NCBI GenBank assembly: GCA_013214715.1
Contig: JABSSB010000128.1
Span: 1-29,535 of the forward strand
Direction of reading: 5' to 3'
Source of the DNA: Paracoccaceae bacterium
GTDB taxonomy: Bacteria > Pseudomonadota > Alphaproteobacteria > Rhodobacterales > Rhodobacteraceae
Length of the DNA stretch: 29,535 bases
Each line of letters starts with the position of its first letter. The stretch's first letter is position 1. The notes beneath the pieces were generated by a model, which did not search any database, was not told where the DNA came from, and saw only the letters and a program-made list of their open reading frames with translations. Shown piece by piece: positions 16,467-25,057 of this stretch. The translations under genes were made by a program, and so were the position numbers.

Positions 16467-16855
16467 CCCATGAAGATCTGGCCAAGTCAGCTCTTGAAGA
16501 TTGCGAAGTGGCGGAGATTCAAATTCACATCCTCGTTACCCGGATCGAAGATGAACTGCACCAGTTGCAAAGAATATGCGGAGATCTGGATGGCATTCTG
16601 GGTGCGTCCCAGGATGGTCCGATGCGTGATGCCGATCATCTGACAAGCATGCAGGATATGGATCTTCTCATGCAGAGCCTCGGTGATCTTGGACGCGTCT
16701 TTGAACTGATCCGAAAGACCGGCTTTGAAACTGATGTGAGCGTAAAAGCCAAGGATCTGGCGAAGATCCTGCATATGCAAGCCTTGCGTGATCGCCTGCT
16801 GAAGAAAAACACGCCTAGCCCGCACAGGCTTTCGGGTGTTGTCGATCTGTTCTGA
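16463..16855 (+). CDS. Candidate CheZ/CheT-like CheY-phosphate phosphatase (130 aa)
   Basis: A helical, soluble protein with no standard annotation that I recall with certainty. Residues 64-71 contain DMDLLMQ, giving a D67-x-x-x-Q71 motif. In E. coli CheZ the catalytic pair is D143/Q147 in QDFQDLTGQ, so both the motif and its flanks agree. Long amphipathic helices on either side (about 5-45 and 60-115) would suit a CheZ-like four-helix dimer. The C-terminus, SGVVDLF after a loose proline-containing stretch, recalls the CheY-binding tail of CheZ. It is the last gene of the operon, coupled by ATGA to cheY, matching the place of CheT in Sinorhizobium meliloti. The start at 16463 is chosen because of that overlap; an upstream ATG at 16436 lies inside cheY. 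The function is inference from motif and position. Confidence 0.6.
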   Translation: MTHEDLAKSALEDCEVAEIQIHILVTRIEDELHQLQRICGDLDGILGASQDGPMRDADHLTSMQDMDLLMQSLGDLGRVFELIRKTGFETDVSVKAKDLAKILHMQALRDRLLKKNTPSPHRLSGVVDLF

Positions 16856-16876
16856 TCGCGCCCGAAATTGGGCATC

Positions 16877-17458
16877 TTAAAACAGGGTAACAGAGGATGC
16901 CACCGTTTCTGTCTGGGGCGCGGGTTGCTTCGCTTTCGGTTTTCGCGGCAACCGGTTGTCGATCTCCTTTGGGTCGCCCAGAAACATGCGCTGTGCATCC
17001 CCGGTTACAGGAGCAAATCGAACTTTGCGCCCTTTGTCGCCGCCGAGGCAATGCCCTATCAGGGGAATGGTTTCATTCTCCAAATACCAGCACGCAAATT
17101 CAGCATTCTCCTGGCCGATTTGGCGCGAGCTGGAGATCATCTTGGCCCCGCCAAACAGTTTGCCTTTCAAACGGTCCCGATCTGCGCCGGCACGAAGCAA
17201 ACCATTGATGAGCAATTCCATCGAGTTTACGCCATATTTCAGGTTTCCGTCACGCGGTTCTTCGGCCCCGGCTAGCAGAAAATGGTTCATGCCGCCGACG
17301 CCGGCCACGTCGTCCCATAGGCATGTGGCAACACAAGATCCAAGCACAGTAACCAGTACATCCGACGGATCCGAAGAAATACGGAACTCGCCTTGAAGAA
17401 CAGGCATGATACGGGATGGCACTTTGCTCAGTTGTCGCACGGAACCTTGTCCTGACAT
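16877..17458 (-). CDS. cheD: Chemoreceptor glutamine deamidase CheD
   Basis: 193 residues from the preferred start. The CheD core shows VLGSCVATCLWD with the catalytic cysteine, GGMNHFLL with the histidine, and the later KLFGGAKM stretch. CheD deamidates glutamines in chemoreceptors, creating sites for CheR, and can bind CheC-type proteins where present. The frame is open to an ATG at 17506, but homologous CheD proteins begin close to MSGQG..RQLS; neither start has a strong ribosome site. It is downstream of, and in the same direction as, the chemoreceptor gene (stop at 17525), and converges on the CheZ/CheT-like gene with 21 bases between stops. Its last residues, SSVTLF, resemble the end of that neighbour. 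Confidence 0.9.
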   Translation of the reverse strand: MSGQGSVRQLSKVPSRIMPVLQGEFRISSDPSDVLVTVLGSCVATCLWDDVAGVGGMNHFLLAGAEEPRDGNLKYGVNSMELLINGLLRAGADRDRLKGKLFGGAKMISSSRQIGQENAEFACWYLENETIPLIGHCLGGDKGRKVRFAPVTGDAQRMFLGDPKEIDNRLPRKPKAKQPAPQTETVASSVTLF

Positions 17459-17524
17459 CTTGTTTGTTTTCTTGGCTTTGACACAGATCACCCGCGTCAA
17501 AGCCATACCGTTTGAAAATCGCGC

Positions 17525-19423
17525 CTAGAAGTCCTGCCAATCATCAGCATCCGAGGAGGCGCTAACCGGCTCTTGAAGAGCGGTTGACCACGACTTGATG
17601 TCCTCACCGTCCTCATGAGAGTTTGGTGTGCCCGCCTCGGATGAGGCGCTGCCATAGCTGCTGCCGACGGCGGCTTGCAGATTGGCCTGGGCGCTGCGGG
17701 TATCAAGCTTGAATTTGCGCAGCACAAGGCTCAGGCGCTCGGCCTCTGCCGAAAGGGCTTGGCTTGAGGCAGAGGTTTCTTCGATGACGGCCGCATTTTG
17801 TTGCGTGACCTTATCCAGCTCATTGATGCCGACATTGATCTCTTCCAAGCCCGTCGATTGCTCACGCAAGGACACCGCAATGTTGGACACCAACTCTGAT
17901 ACTTTGCCAAACCGCCCGATGATTTCAGCCAGTGCATCGCCGGTCTGACTGACCAGTGCTCCGCCTTCGCTCACCTGTTGTCCACTGGTCGAAATCAAGT
18001 CCTTAATTTCTCGCGCTGATTCTGACGCCCGCTGCGCCAGGGCCCGAACCTCGGATGCCACAACCGCAAAGCCGCGACCGGATTCCCCGGCACGTGCGGC
18101 CTCGACGCCCGCGTTCAATGCCAAAAGATTGGTCTGAAAGGCGATATCATCAATGACCGAAATGATCTGCGTGATCTGGCTGGAGCTTTCTTCGATCTGC
18201 TGCATTGCACTGACCGCACGACGCACCACATCGCCACTGGCTTCGGCCTGTCGGCGGTTTTCCGACACTGCGGAATCCGCTTCGGATGCATGTTCTGCGG
18301 CAGATTTTACCGATTTTGTCAGTCCATCCAGAGCTGCTGCGCTTTCTTCGAGGGTCGACGCCTGCGCTTCGGACCGTCGGGATTGTGCATTGGCGACTTC
18401 GCTGATTTCGGCAGAGCTTGTGCGCACGGTCTCGGCGGAGGTCACAACCGCTGCGATGACGTCACCAAACCCGTCCATCAAGGCGTTGAAGTCTTCGCAG
18501 ACCTGTCGCGAACTCGCTTCGAGCCCATCTGTAATCGACAGATCAATCCGCAGATTCATATCGCCAGCCGCCACTTCGGACAAAGCATGGCTCAGTTGGG
18601 AAAATAGCTCTTGCTTGCGGGCCTCTTCGGCGCGGTGACGGGCGCTGGCGTTTTCTTCCGCTGCCAAGCGGTTGCGAAAGGCCAAAAGATTGCGCCCGAC
18701 AGTGCCGACCTCATCCTGTCTCTCAGTAAAAGGGACATCTGTTTCATAATCCTTGGACCCAATGCGATCCATGGCGGAGGCCAAAGCGCCCAAAGGGGCC
18801 ACAACCAAACGTGACGAGGTCCAGATGATTGCTGCCAGCCCAATCGCACAAGCAGTGCCTGCGACCAATAGAGACTTCAGCAAACTGCTGATAATCTCTT
18901 CTTGCAGCACAGATCGATCCCAAACGGATACCATCGTTCCCAGGTTTTCAGCTGTTTGCAGTGATATCACAGGCGTTGGCACGTACAGGTTGTGGCCAAA
19001 CTTCTGTGGCACTGCGTCGTTTTCACCGGTGGGCAGAACGGACAGGGCTGTCTGGACCATTCCGGGATCGCCCAATTCGGCCACAACAGTGCCGTCATTG
19101 CCGATCACGATGATGGAGGCAAGACGATTTTCTTTGTCAAACTCAAGCCCGTCGAAAATGGCCTGCATCCGGTCCACTTTGCCAAACTTGATTGCTCCCG
19201 ACATCTGTTTGGCGAGCATGTCAGAAAACGTTACCGAGGTATGTTCCTCAATTTCGTATAAATGGGTCCGGCTTTCGAAGAAATCCACCATGGCAATGGA
19301 CAGGATCGTGATCACAAAACAGCTTGTCATGATCAGGGCCAATTTTGCTTTAAGGCCCAGTTGGCCAAGCGTCGCGCGCGGTGCAGTTTTCAAGGCGGTT
19401 TCGTCAAGGGCGGCGTCGGACAT
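17525..19423 (-). CDS. Transmembrane methyl-accepting chemotaxis protein
   Basis: 632 residues from the ATG at 19423, which has GGAGAG 7 bases upstream; an ATG eight codons earlier lacks one. TM1 at about 27-49 and TM2 at about 178-200 enclose a periplasmic sensor of about 130 residues with a PAS/CACHE-like strand pattern (ASIIVIGNDGTVVAELG). HAMP lies at about 200-255. The long coiled coil contains the conserved hairpin FQTNLLALNAGVEAARAGE...GRGFAVVA...EVRALAQRA near 420-470. The ligand is unknown. The C-terminus DDWQDF ends in a xWxxF pentapeptide like the NWETF tether of enteric receptors, which binds CheR. It is followed by cheD. Confidence 0.95.
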   Translation of the reverse strand: MSDAALDETALKTAPRATLGQLGLKAKLALIMTSCFVITILSIAMVDFFESRTHLYEIEEHTSVTFSDMLAKQMSGAIKFGKVDRMQAIFDGLEFDKENRLASIIVIGNDGTVVAELGDPGMVQTALSVLPTGENDAVPQKFGHNLYVPTPVISLQTAENLGTMVSVWDRSVLQEEIISSLLKSLLVAGTACAIGLAAIIWTSSRLVVAPLGALASAMDRIGSKDYETDVPFTERQDEVGTVGRNLLAFRNRLAAEENASARHRAEEARKQELFSQLSHALSEVAAGDMNLRIDLSITDGLEASSRQVCEDFNALMDGFGDVIAAVVTSAETVRTSSAEISEVANAQSRRSEAQASTLEESAAALDGLTKSVKSAAEHASEADSAVSENRRQAEASGDVVRRAVSAMQQIEESSSQITQIISVIDDIAFQTNLLALNAGVEAARAGESGRGFAVVASEVRALAQRASESAREIKDLISTSGQQVSEGGALVSQTGDALAEIIGRFGKVSELVSNIAVSLREQSTGLEEINVGINELDKVTQQNAAVIEETSASSQALSAEAERLSLVLRKFKLDTRSAQANLQAAVGSSYGSASSEAGTPNSHEDGEDIKSWSTALQEPVSASSDADDWQDF

Positions 19424-19546
19424 CAGCGATCTCTCCGAATGTTGCAATGGGCGGACACCTCTCCGGCCAGTGGATCAGTCACATGGTCTGAGGTGTAACC
19501 TCGATCTGAGCCTAGCGGGCGCGCCTTAAGAATTGATCTATGCGGC

Positions 19547-20800
19547 TCATAGAAAATTGCGCGCATTGCGATGAATGCGTTGCGCGAGGCGAGCAACCTC
19601 GGCCAGGCAGGCGTCAATGTCGCCGTGGAAGCGGTCCAGCCGGTCAATGATGCCAAGCAGACTGGCGTCAAAGCTTTCCAGACGACCGCTTTCGACGCGG
19701 CACATCAGCTTGACCACATCCAATCCGTTCACGCGGCGTCGCAGGCTGCGGCAACTGTCGATCAGCTTGCCGCTGCGATCCGAGATGATGCGAATTTCTG
19801 CATCAGCCAATTCACGTAGGGATTCTGCATGCGTGGTCAGCGCGCGGATTTCGGTATCGCATTGCTTGCGGTCCCGATCTCCGGAATTCAACGCCTGGCT
19901 GAGCTCTCGCACCGCTTCTTCGGCCAGATCTGCGGCCAAAACGGCGAAATGGCCCGTTACCGAGGCACTGCGAATGGCGTCAAAAACGCCGATTTCTCCA
20001 TGATCGAGCTGAGCAAGATCGTCGCCCATCTCTTTCGCCATCGCTTCATAATTCTGTGCGATTGAGCTGATGGGGCCACCGCCGCCTTCGAGCCGGTTCG
20101 ACAAAATGCGCATATTCACCGGTTCTGCACGAATGTTCTGAAATCCGGTGGACATTTTGCCCAACAAGGATTCGGCCTCATTGGCCAGTGTCACGATCTG
20201 CGCGATCTCATCGCGGCGCGCGGTGCTGATCCGACCCAATTGGGCATCTCGCGTCTGCATCTCGTCAGACAGGGCGCGCGCCATGAACCGGTCATAGGAG
20301 GGCAACCCCATATCGGCGAGAGCTTCCAGAAGTGCTTGCGCGCTGTCTTCGGGGCTGCGCGCGTCCTTGCCTTCATGCTGGAGCAATTGGGCATAAAGCT
20401 GCTGCACCTGTCCCAATGTCTCGGTTGTCGGTTTGAAACGCACCGACATGAAGCCGCCGTCGCAGGGATGCACCAGCGCAAAAACCCAATAGAACCGGCC
20501 GGTTTTAGTTTTGTTCTTCACATAAGCGCCAACCGGCAGACCCTGTTTCAGGCGGTTCCAGAACAGCCAGAAGACCCCTTTGGGCATGTCGGGATTGCGC
20601 AGGACCCTGTGCGGCGCCCCGTCCAGTTCGGACCACTCATATTCGGATATGCGCGTGAATGTAGGATTGCCAAACAGGACCACCCCGCGCGGGTCTGAGC
20701 GGGAATAGATGATCTCATTCAATCTAAACGGCGCCTCACCCCCGGACGCGCTGCTTTGAACCTGTGTCGCAGGGGTGGTGACGGACGCTTTGATATTCAT
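19547..20800 (-). CDS. Soluble Aer-like PAS protein with divergent receptor-type C-terminus
   Basis: 417 residues with no membrane segment. Residues about 32-135 match the Aer redox-sensing PAS domain: NPTFTRIS, GAPHRVLRNPDMPKG, VKNKTKTGRFYWV and a closing MSVRFKPT. Aer binds FAD; of its ligands the arginine (R68), aspartate (D71) and asparagine (N45) are kept, while the histidine of RHPDMPK is N69 here. The C-terminal 230 residues are mostly helix and coiled coil. One stretch near 225-265 (MSTGFQNIRAEPVNMRIL...GGGGPISSIAQNYEAMAKEM) looks like a much altered chemoreceptor hairpin. It may therefore be a cytoplasmic energy or redox sensor for the same chemotaxis complex (inference). An AGGAGAG site lies 6 bases before the ATG. 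It is upstream of the chemoreceptor gene, same direction, with 123 bases between. Confidence 0.75.
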   Translation of the reverse strand: MNIKASVTTPATQVQSSASGGEAPFRLNEIIYSRSDPRGVVLFGNPTFTRISEYEWSELDGAPHRVLRNPDMPKGVFWLFWNRLKQGLPVGAYVKNKTKTGRFYWVFALVHPCDGGFMSVRFKPTTETLGQVQQLYAQLLQHEGKDARSPEDSAQALLEALADMGLPSYDRFMARALSDEMQTRDAQLGRISTARRDEIAQIVTLANEAESLLGKMSTGFQNIRAEPVNMRILSNRLEGGGGPISSIAQNYEAMAKEMGDDLAQLDHGEIGVFDAIRSASVTGHFAVLAADLAEEAVRELSQALNSGDRDRKQCDTEIRALTTHAESLRELADAEIRIISDRSGKLIDSCRSLRRRVNGLDVVKLMCRVESGRLESFDASLLGIIDRLDRFHGDIDACLAEVARLAQRIHRNARNFL

Positions 20801-20972
20801 CAGATCTCTCCTGAAATATTGCGACAGGCTAGGCGCGAAGAGTTGAGGAATGCTGAACGAGCGGGGGTGCCTTGCAATGCCCTGCGCCTAAGATTACGTT
20901 CGCGCCGAACACTCTGGCTGGGGCGTGCACCCTGGCCGATGGACCCAGTCAAAGACATAAAGGAACGCCCTC

Positions 20973-21257
20973 ATGGAAGGTGGCGCAATCGCCCAGTTCA
21001 TCCCGCTGCTGCTGATCTTCGGGATCATGTATTTTCTGCTGATCCGGCCGCAGCAAAAGAAGATGAAAGAGCATCAGGCCATGGTCGACGGGCTGCGGCG
21101 CGGCGATCAGGTGGTCACCCAGGGCGGGTTGATCGGCAAGGTCAGCAAGGTCAAGGAAGACAACGAGATCGAAGTCGAACTGGCCGAAGGCGTCAAAGTG
21201 CGTGTGGTCAAATCGACCGTGGCTCAGGTTCTCAACAAGACCGAACCGGCGAAGTAA
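20973..21257 (+). CDS. yajC: Preprotein translocase subunit YajC
   Basis: 94 residues: a single membrane segment (FIPLLLIFGIMYFLLIRPQQ) followed by a small charged domain with GDQVVTQGGLIGKV. The RPQQKK signature after the membrane span is diagnostic. YajC associates with SecD and SecF at the inner membrane. It has AAAGGAA before the ATG, and its stop is 9 bases before secD. Confidence 0.96.
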   Translation: MEGGAIAQFIPLLLIFGIMYFLLIRPQQKKMKEHQAMVDGLRRGDQVVTQGGLIGKVSKVKEDNEIEVELAEGVKVRVVKSTVAQVLNKTEPAK

Positions 21258-21266
21258 GCCGCCCAG

Positions 21267-22928
21267 ATGCTTCAGATCGATACCTGGAAACGCGTCCTGA
21301 TCTGGCTGACCTGCCTGATCGGGCTGATGCTGGCCGTGCCGAACCTGTTTTATACGCAGGTCGAGCGCCATAATGATGCCGCCGCCGCGATCGAGCTTGG
21401 GATCAACGATGCCGAAATTCAACGGGATCTGGCGGCATGGCCGGGTTGGGCGCCGTCCGGTCTCGTCAATCTGGGGCTTGATCTGCGCGGTGGCGCGCAT
21501 CTTCTGGCCGAAGTGCAGGTCGGTGATGTCTATGAAACCCGGATGCAGGCTATGTGGCCGGAAATCCGCGACGCATTGCGGCCTGAGCGGGACGTGGTAG
21601 GCGCGATTCGGCGACAGGACGGGCCGGTAGACCAGCTGCGCATCCGCATCGGCAACCCCGATGGTATGGACCGCGCGTTGGAAGTGGTGCGTGGATTGGC
21701 GCGTCCGATCCAGACGCTGTCTGGGGCAGGGGCCACCGATATTCAGGTCCGCGCGGAAGGCGACGTGCTGATCGTCGAACTGACCGAAGCCGAAAAGACC
21801 GCCACGGACGAACGCACCGTGCGCCAGTCGCTTGAAATCGTGCGTCGGCGTATCGACGAAGTCGGCACGCGCGAACCCACGATCCAGCGTCAAGGTGCGG
21901 ATCGTATCCTGATCCAGGTGCCGGGCATTGGCTCGGCCGCGGAACTTAAGAAAATCATTGGCACCACGGCGCAGCTGACCTTTAACCCGGTTGTGTCGCG
22001 CACGGCGGATGCCAACGCGATCGCCGGGCCGGGCGATGCGCTGATCCCGTCCATTGATGAAGAAGGCACGTTTTACATCATCGAAACCTCTCCGGTCGTG
22101 ACGGGCGAGGAATTGGTGGATGCGCAGCCCTCCTTCGACCAAAACGGCAACCCGGCAGTGAATTTCCGGTTCAACACCTCGGGCGCGCGCAAGTTTGGCG
22201 AATACACAGCCGAAAACATCGGGGCGCCTTTTGCCATCGTGCTGGATGATGAGGTGATCTCGGCCCCGGTGATCCAAAGCCATATTCCGGGCGGCTCAGG
22301 TATCATCACCGGGCGGTTCACGGTCGAGGACTCGACCAATCTGGCCGTGCTTCTGCGGGCAGGGGCCTTGCCGGCGGAACTGGTATTTTTGGAAGAACGC
22401 ACCATTGGCCCGGAACTGGGTCAGGACAGCATTGATGCCGGGCAGGTGGCAACCATTGTGGCCTTTGCGGCTGTGCTGGTGTTCATGGCGCTCAGCTATG
22501 GGCTGTTCGGCATTTTCGCCAATATCGCGCTGATCTTGAACATCGGGCTCTTGTTCGGCGTCCTGTCCCTGATCGGGGCAACGCTGACGCTGCCGGGCAT
22601 TGCCGGGATCGTGCTGACCGTCGGCATGGCGGTGGACGCAAATGTGCTGGTCTTTGAACGTATCCGCGAAGAGCTGAAAACCGCCAAAGGCCCCGCACGC
22701 GCCATTGAACTGGGCTATGAAAGGGCTCTGTCGGCCATTCTTGATGCCAATGTGACGACCTTCATAACGGCCACGATCCTGTTCGCCATGGGCTCCGGCC
22801 CGGTGCGGGGATTTGCCATTACGCTGGGGCTGGGCATCCTCACCTCGGTCTTCACGGCGATCTTCGTGACGCGCCTGATGGTGGTCACCTGGTTCGAACG
22901 CCGCCGCCCCAAAACGATCGAGGTGTGA
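21267..22928 (+). CDS. secD: Protein translocase subunit SecD
   Basis: 553 residues. TM1 near 5-24 is followed by a large periplasmic part beginning LGLDLRGGAHLL and containing RRIDEVGTREPTIQRQG and FRFNTSGARKFGEYT. The remaining membrane helices carry the RND-type motifs (NVLVFERIREEL). SecDF uses the proton gradient to pull proteins out of the Sec channel on the periplasmic side. The length is usual for alphaproteobacteria. It is one base before secF. Confidence 0.97.
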   Translation: MLQIDTWKRVLIWLTCLIGLMLAVPNLFYTQVERHNDAAAAIELGINDAEIQRDLAAWPGWAPSGLVNLGLDLRGGAHLLAEVQVGDVYETRMQAMWPEIRDALRPERDVVGAIRRQDGPVDQLRIRIGNPDGMDRALEVVRGLARPIQTLSGAGATDIQVRAEGDVLIVELTEAEKTATDERTVRQSLEIVRRRIDEVGTREPTIQRQGADRILIQVPGIGSAAELKKIIGTTAQLTFNPVVSRTADANAIAGPGDALIPSIDEEGTFYIIETSPVVTGEELVDAQPSFDQNGNPAVNFRFNTSGARKFGEYTAENIGAPFAIVLDDEVISAPVIQSHIPGGSGIITGRFTVEDSTNLAVLLRAGALPAELVFLEERTIGPELGQDSIDAGQVATIVAFAAVLVFMALSYGLFGIFANIALILNIGLLFGVLSLIGATLTLPGIAGIVLTVGMAVDANVLVFERIREELKTAKGPARAIELGYERALSAILDANVTTFITATILFAMGSGPVRGFAITLGLGILTSVFTAIFVTRLMVVTWFERRRPKTIEV

Positions 22929-22929
22929 C

Positions 22930-23898
22930 ATGCGACTGAGACTTGTTCCCGAGGAAACCTCGCTCGACTTTTTCAGCAATCCGGTGTTGTGGCTGGGCCT
23001 GTCGGCGGTGCTGATGGCGGCGTCGGTGGCGGGGTTTTTCATCATCGGCCTGAATTTCGGCATCGATTTCCGGGGCGGCACCACGATCCGCACCGAAAGC
23101 GCGCAGCCCGTGGATGTGGCCGCCTATCGCGGCGCGGTTGAAGTGCTGGGGCTGGGCGATGTGACCATCACCGAAGTCTTCGATCCGACCTTTGACCCGG
23201 ATGAAAACGTGGCCATGGTGCGCATCCAATCGCAAGAGGGCGAGGAGGCAAAATCTGCAGCGCTCATCGCCGAGATCGAAGCCGCGATGCAAGAGGTCGT
23301 GCCGGACCTGCGCTTTGTCTCGGTCGAATCGGTTGGTCCCAAAGTGTCGGGCGAATTGGTTCAGACAGCCATTCTGGCGGTGACCTTGGCGATTGCGGCG
23401 GTGCTGATCTATATCTGGCTGCGGTTTGAATGGCAGTTTGCCTTGGGCGCGGTGGCCGCATTGGTGCATGATGTCGTGCTGACCATTGGCGTCTTCTCGT
23501 TGCTGCAAATCCGGTTCGATCTCGCGATCATCGCGGCGCTTCTGACCATTGTGGGCTATTCGCTCAACGACACGGTGGTGGTCTTTGACCGCGTGCGCGA
23601 GAACCTGCGCAAATACAAGAAACGCGCGCTGAAAGAAGTGCTGAACCTGTCGATCAATGAAACGCTTAGCCGGACGGTGATGACCTCGGTCACCACGCTT
23701 CTGGCGCTGATCTCGCTTTACGTGCTGGGCGGGGATGTGATCCGCGGCTTTGTCTTTGCGATGATCTGGGGCGTGATCGTGGGGACCTATTCGTCGGTCT
23801 TCGTGGCGTCGTCGATCCTGCTGTGGCTGGGCGTGAAACGCGATTGGTCGAAACCTTCGGCACCTAGCGGCAACCAGTTCTCGAACGTGGATGTCTGA
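22930..23898 (+). CDS. secF: Protein translocase subunit SecF
   Basis: 322 residues with six predicted membrane helices. Family landmarks are LNFGIDFRGGT after the first helix, SVGPKVSGEL before the second, and GYSLNDTVVVFDRVRENL in the fourth/fifth helix region. It pairs with SecD. The end overlaps the following TauE-like gene by 8 bases. Confidence 0.97.
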   Translation: MRLRLVPEETSLDFFSNPVLWLGLSAVLMAASVAGFFIIGLNFGIDFRGGTTIRTESAQPVDVAAYRGAVEVLGLGDVTITEVFDPTFDPDENVAMVRIQSQEGEEAKSAALIAEIEAAMQEVVPDLRFVSVESVGPKVSGELVQTAILAVTLAIAAVLIYIWLRFEWQFALGAVAALVHDVVLTIGVFSLLQIRFDLAIIAALLTIVGYSLNDTVVVFDRVRENLRKYKKRALKEVLNLSINETLSRTVMTSVTTLLALISLYVLGGDVIRGFVFAMIWGVIVGTYSSVFVASSILLWLGVKRDWSKPSAPSGNQFSNVDV

Positions 23899-24643
23899 CG
23901 CGCTTGGCCTGGCCCTGGCGCAGCCGGGGCTGGGTTGGATGGCGCTGACCATCGCATTGGCCGGGCTGGTGCGCGGCTTTACCGGGTTTGGCACCGCGAT
24001 GATCTTCATGCCGGTGGCCGTGCAATTCATCACCGTACCCGAAGCGATCCTGATCATGGCCCTGACGGGCATCGGCTCCAGCGCAGCTTTGGTGCCACGC
24101 GCCTGGCGCAATGGCGACCGGGGTGAGGTCGCATCGCTGGCCCTGGCCGCAGCTGTGATGGTGCCGTTTGGCCTGGCAGCCATTGCATGGCTCGATCCGC
24201 TGGTACTGCGCTGGGTAGTGTCTGGATTGATCGTGCTGACGCTGGTGGCGCTGATCACCGGGTGGCGCTATGCCCGGCGGCTGGGCTTGCTGGGGCGGTT
24301 GGCGGTTGGCAGTGGCGCGGGCCTTGCGGGCGGGCTGACCGGGTTGATTGGGCCTGTGGTGATCGTCTTCTATCTGGCCAATGCGCGCAGCCCGGAAAAG
24401 GTGCGGGCGAACGTGATCCTTTTTTTGGCGTCTTTGGATGTGGTGTTGATCGCCAATGTGCTGATAGCCGGACTGGCCAGCGCCTCCAGTTTCTGGAACG
24501 CGGGCCTTCTGGCGATACCTTACATTTCGGCCGTGATGATCGGGCAATGGCTTTTTGACCCAAACCGCGAGACGCTGTATCGCTGGGCAGCCTATCTGGT
24601 GGTGGCTGGCGCGGTGCTGAGCGGGCTGCCGATCTTTGACTGA
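23891..24643 (+). CDS. TauE/SafE-family membrane permease
   Basis: 250 residues with about eight hydrophobic segments in two similar halves. The first half has LAGLVRGFTGFGTAMIFMP, typical of the TauE/SafE (DUF81) family of sulphite, sulphonate or other anion exporters. The second half has GSGAGLAGGLTGLIGPVVI. The substrate cannot be inferred, and the neighbours (Sec and Ccm genes) do not help. It starts 8 bases inside secF in another frame. Confidence 0.9.
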   Translation: MSDALGLALAQPGLGWMALTIALAGLVRGFTGFGTAMIFMPVAVQFITVPEAILIMALTGIGSSAALVPRAWRNGDRGEVASLALAAAVMVPFGLAAIAWLDPLVLRWVVSGLIVLTLVALITGWRYARRLGLLGRLAVGSGAGLAGGLTGLIGPVVIVFYLANARSPEKVRANVILFLASLDVVLIANVLIAGLASASSFWNAGLLAIPYISAVMIGQWLFDPNRETLYRWAAYLVVAGAVLSGLPIFD

Positions 24644-24655
24644 AGGAGCGAGACG

Positions 24656-25009
24656 ATGCAAATCCACGAAGTTGATTTCCGCGATGCCGCCCCGGTCGAA
24701 GGCTACGGGCCGGGCTTTTTCCGCATTGGCGGCGATGTGCAAGAGGGGCCATTACTGGCCATCGGCGCGCAGTTCGGGCCTTGGTCCGGGCTAGAGGACC
24801 GCGACGTGCTTCTGGCGCTGGCGGGTCAGGTGGACGTGCTTTTTGTCGGCACTGGTTCGGAAATTGCGCATCTGCCGCCTGATTTGCGCCGCGCGCTGGA
24901 GGAGGCTGGCATCGGAGTCGAAGTGATGAATTCACCCTCTGCCTGCAGAACCTACAACGTCGTGCTGACCGAAGGGCGGCGGGTTGCGCTGGCGGCGCTG
25001 CCAATCTGA
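24656..25009 (+). CDS. Mth938-like domain protein (DUF498)
   Basis: 117 residues, soluble. It shows the order of this small alpha/beta fold: FRIGGDVQEGPLL, DVLFVGTGSE, LRRALEEAGIGVEVMNSPSACRTYNVVLTEGRRVALAALP. The family is widespread; the human member (NDUFAF3) assists respiratory complex I assembly, and the bacterial role is not settled. It is commonly found between secF/TauE-like genes and ccmA in Rhodobacterales. AAGGAG lies before the ATG. Confidence 0.88.
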   Translation: MQIHEVDFRDAAPVEGYGPGFFRIGGDVQEGPLLAIGAQFGPWSGLEDRDVLLALAGQVDVLFVGTGSEIAHLPPDLRRALEEAGIGVEVMNSPSACRTYNVVLTEGRRVALAALPI

Positions 25010-25057
25010 CAGGTTTTGGCGCTTTTGCTTGCCTGCCCAATCGGTTAGGGATCGGAT

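Noticed and set aside
16856..16876. GCCC-GAAATT-GGGC hairpin between the two converging chemotaxis genes as a terminator
   Set aside because: The stem is only four or so base pairs and no T-run follows on either strand.
20949..22283. Long minus-strand open frame (over 440 codons) opposite yajC-secD
   Set aside because: It is antisense to unmistakable YajC and SecD, is very rich in His, Arg and Gln, has no family motif and no ribosome site. It is a GC-driven shadow, as is the similar frame at 22885-24258 opposite secF.
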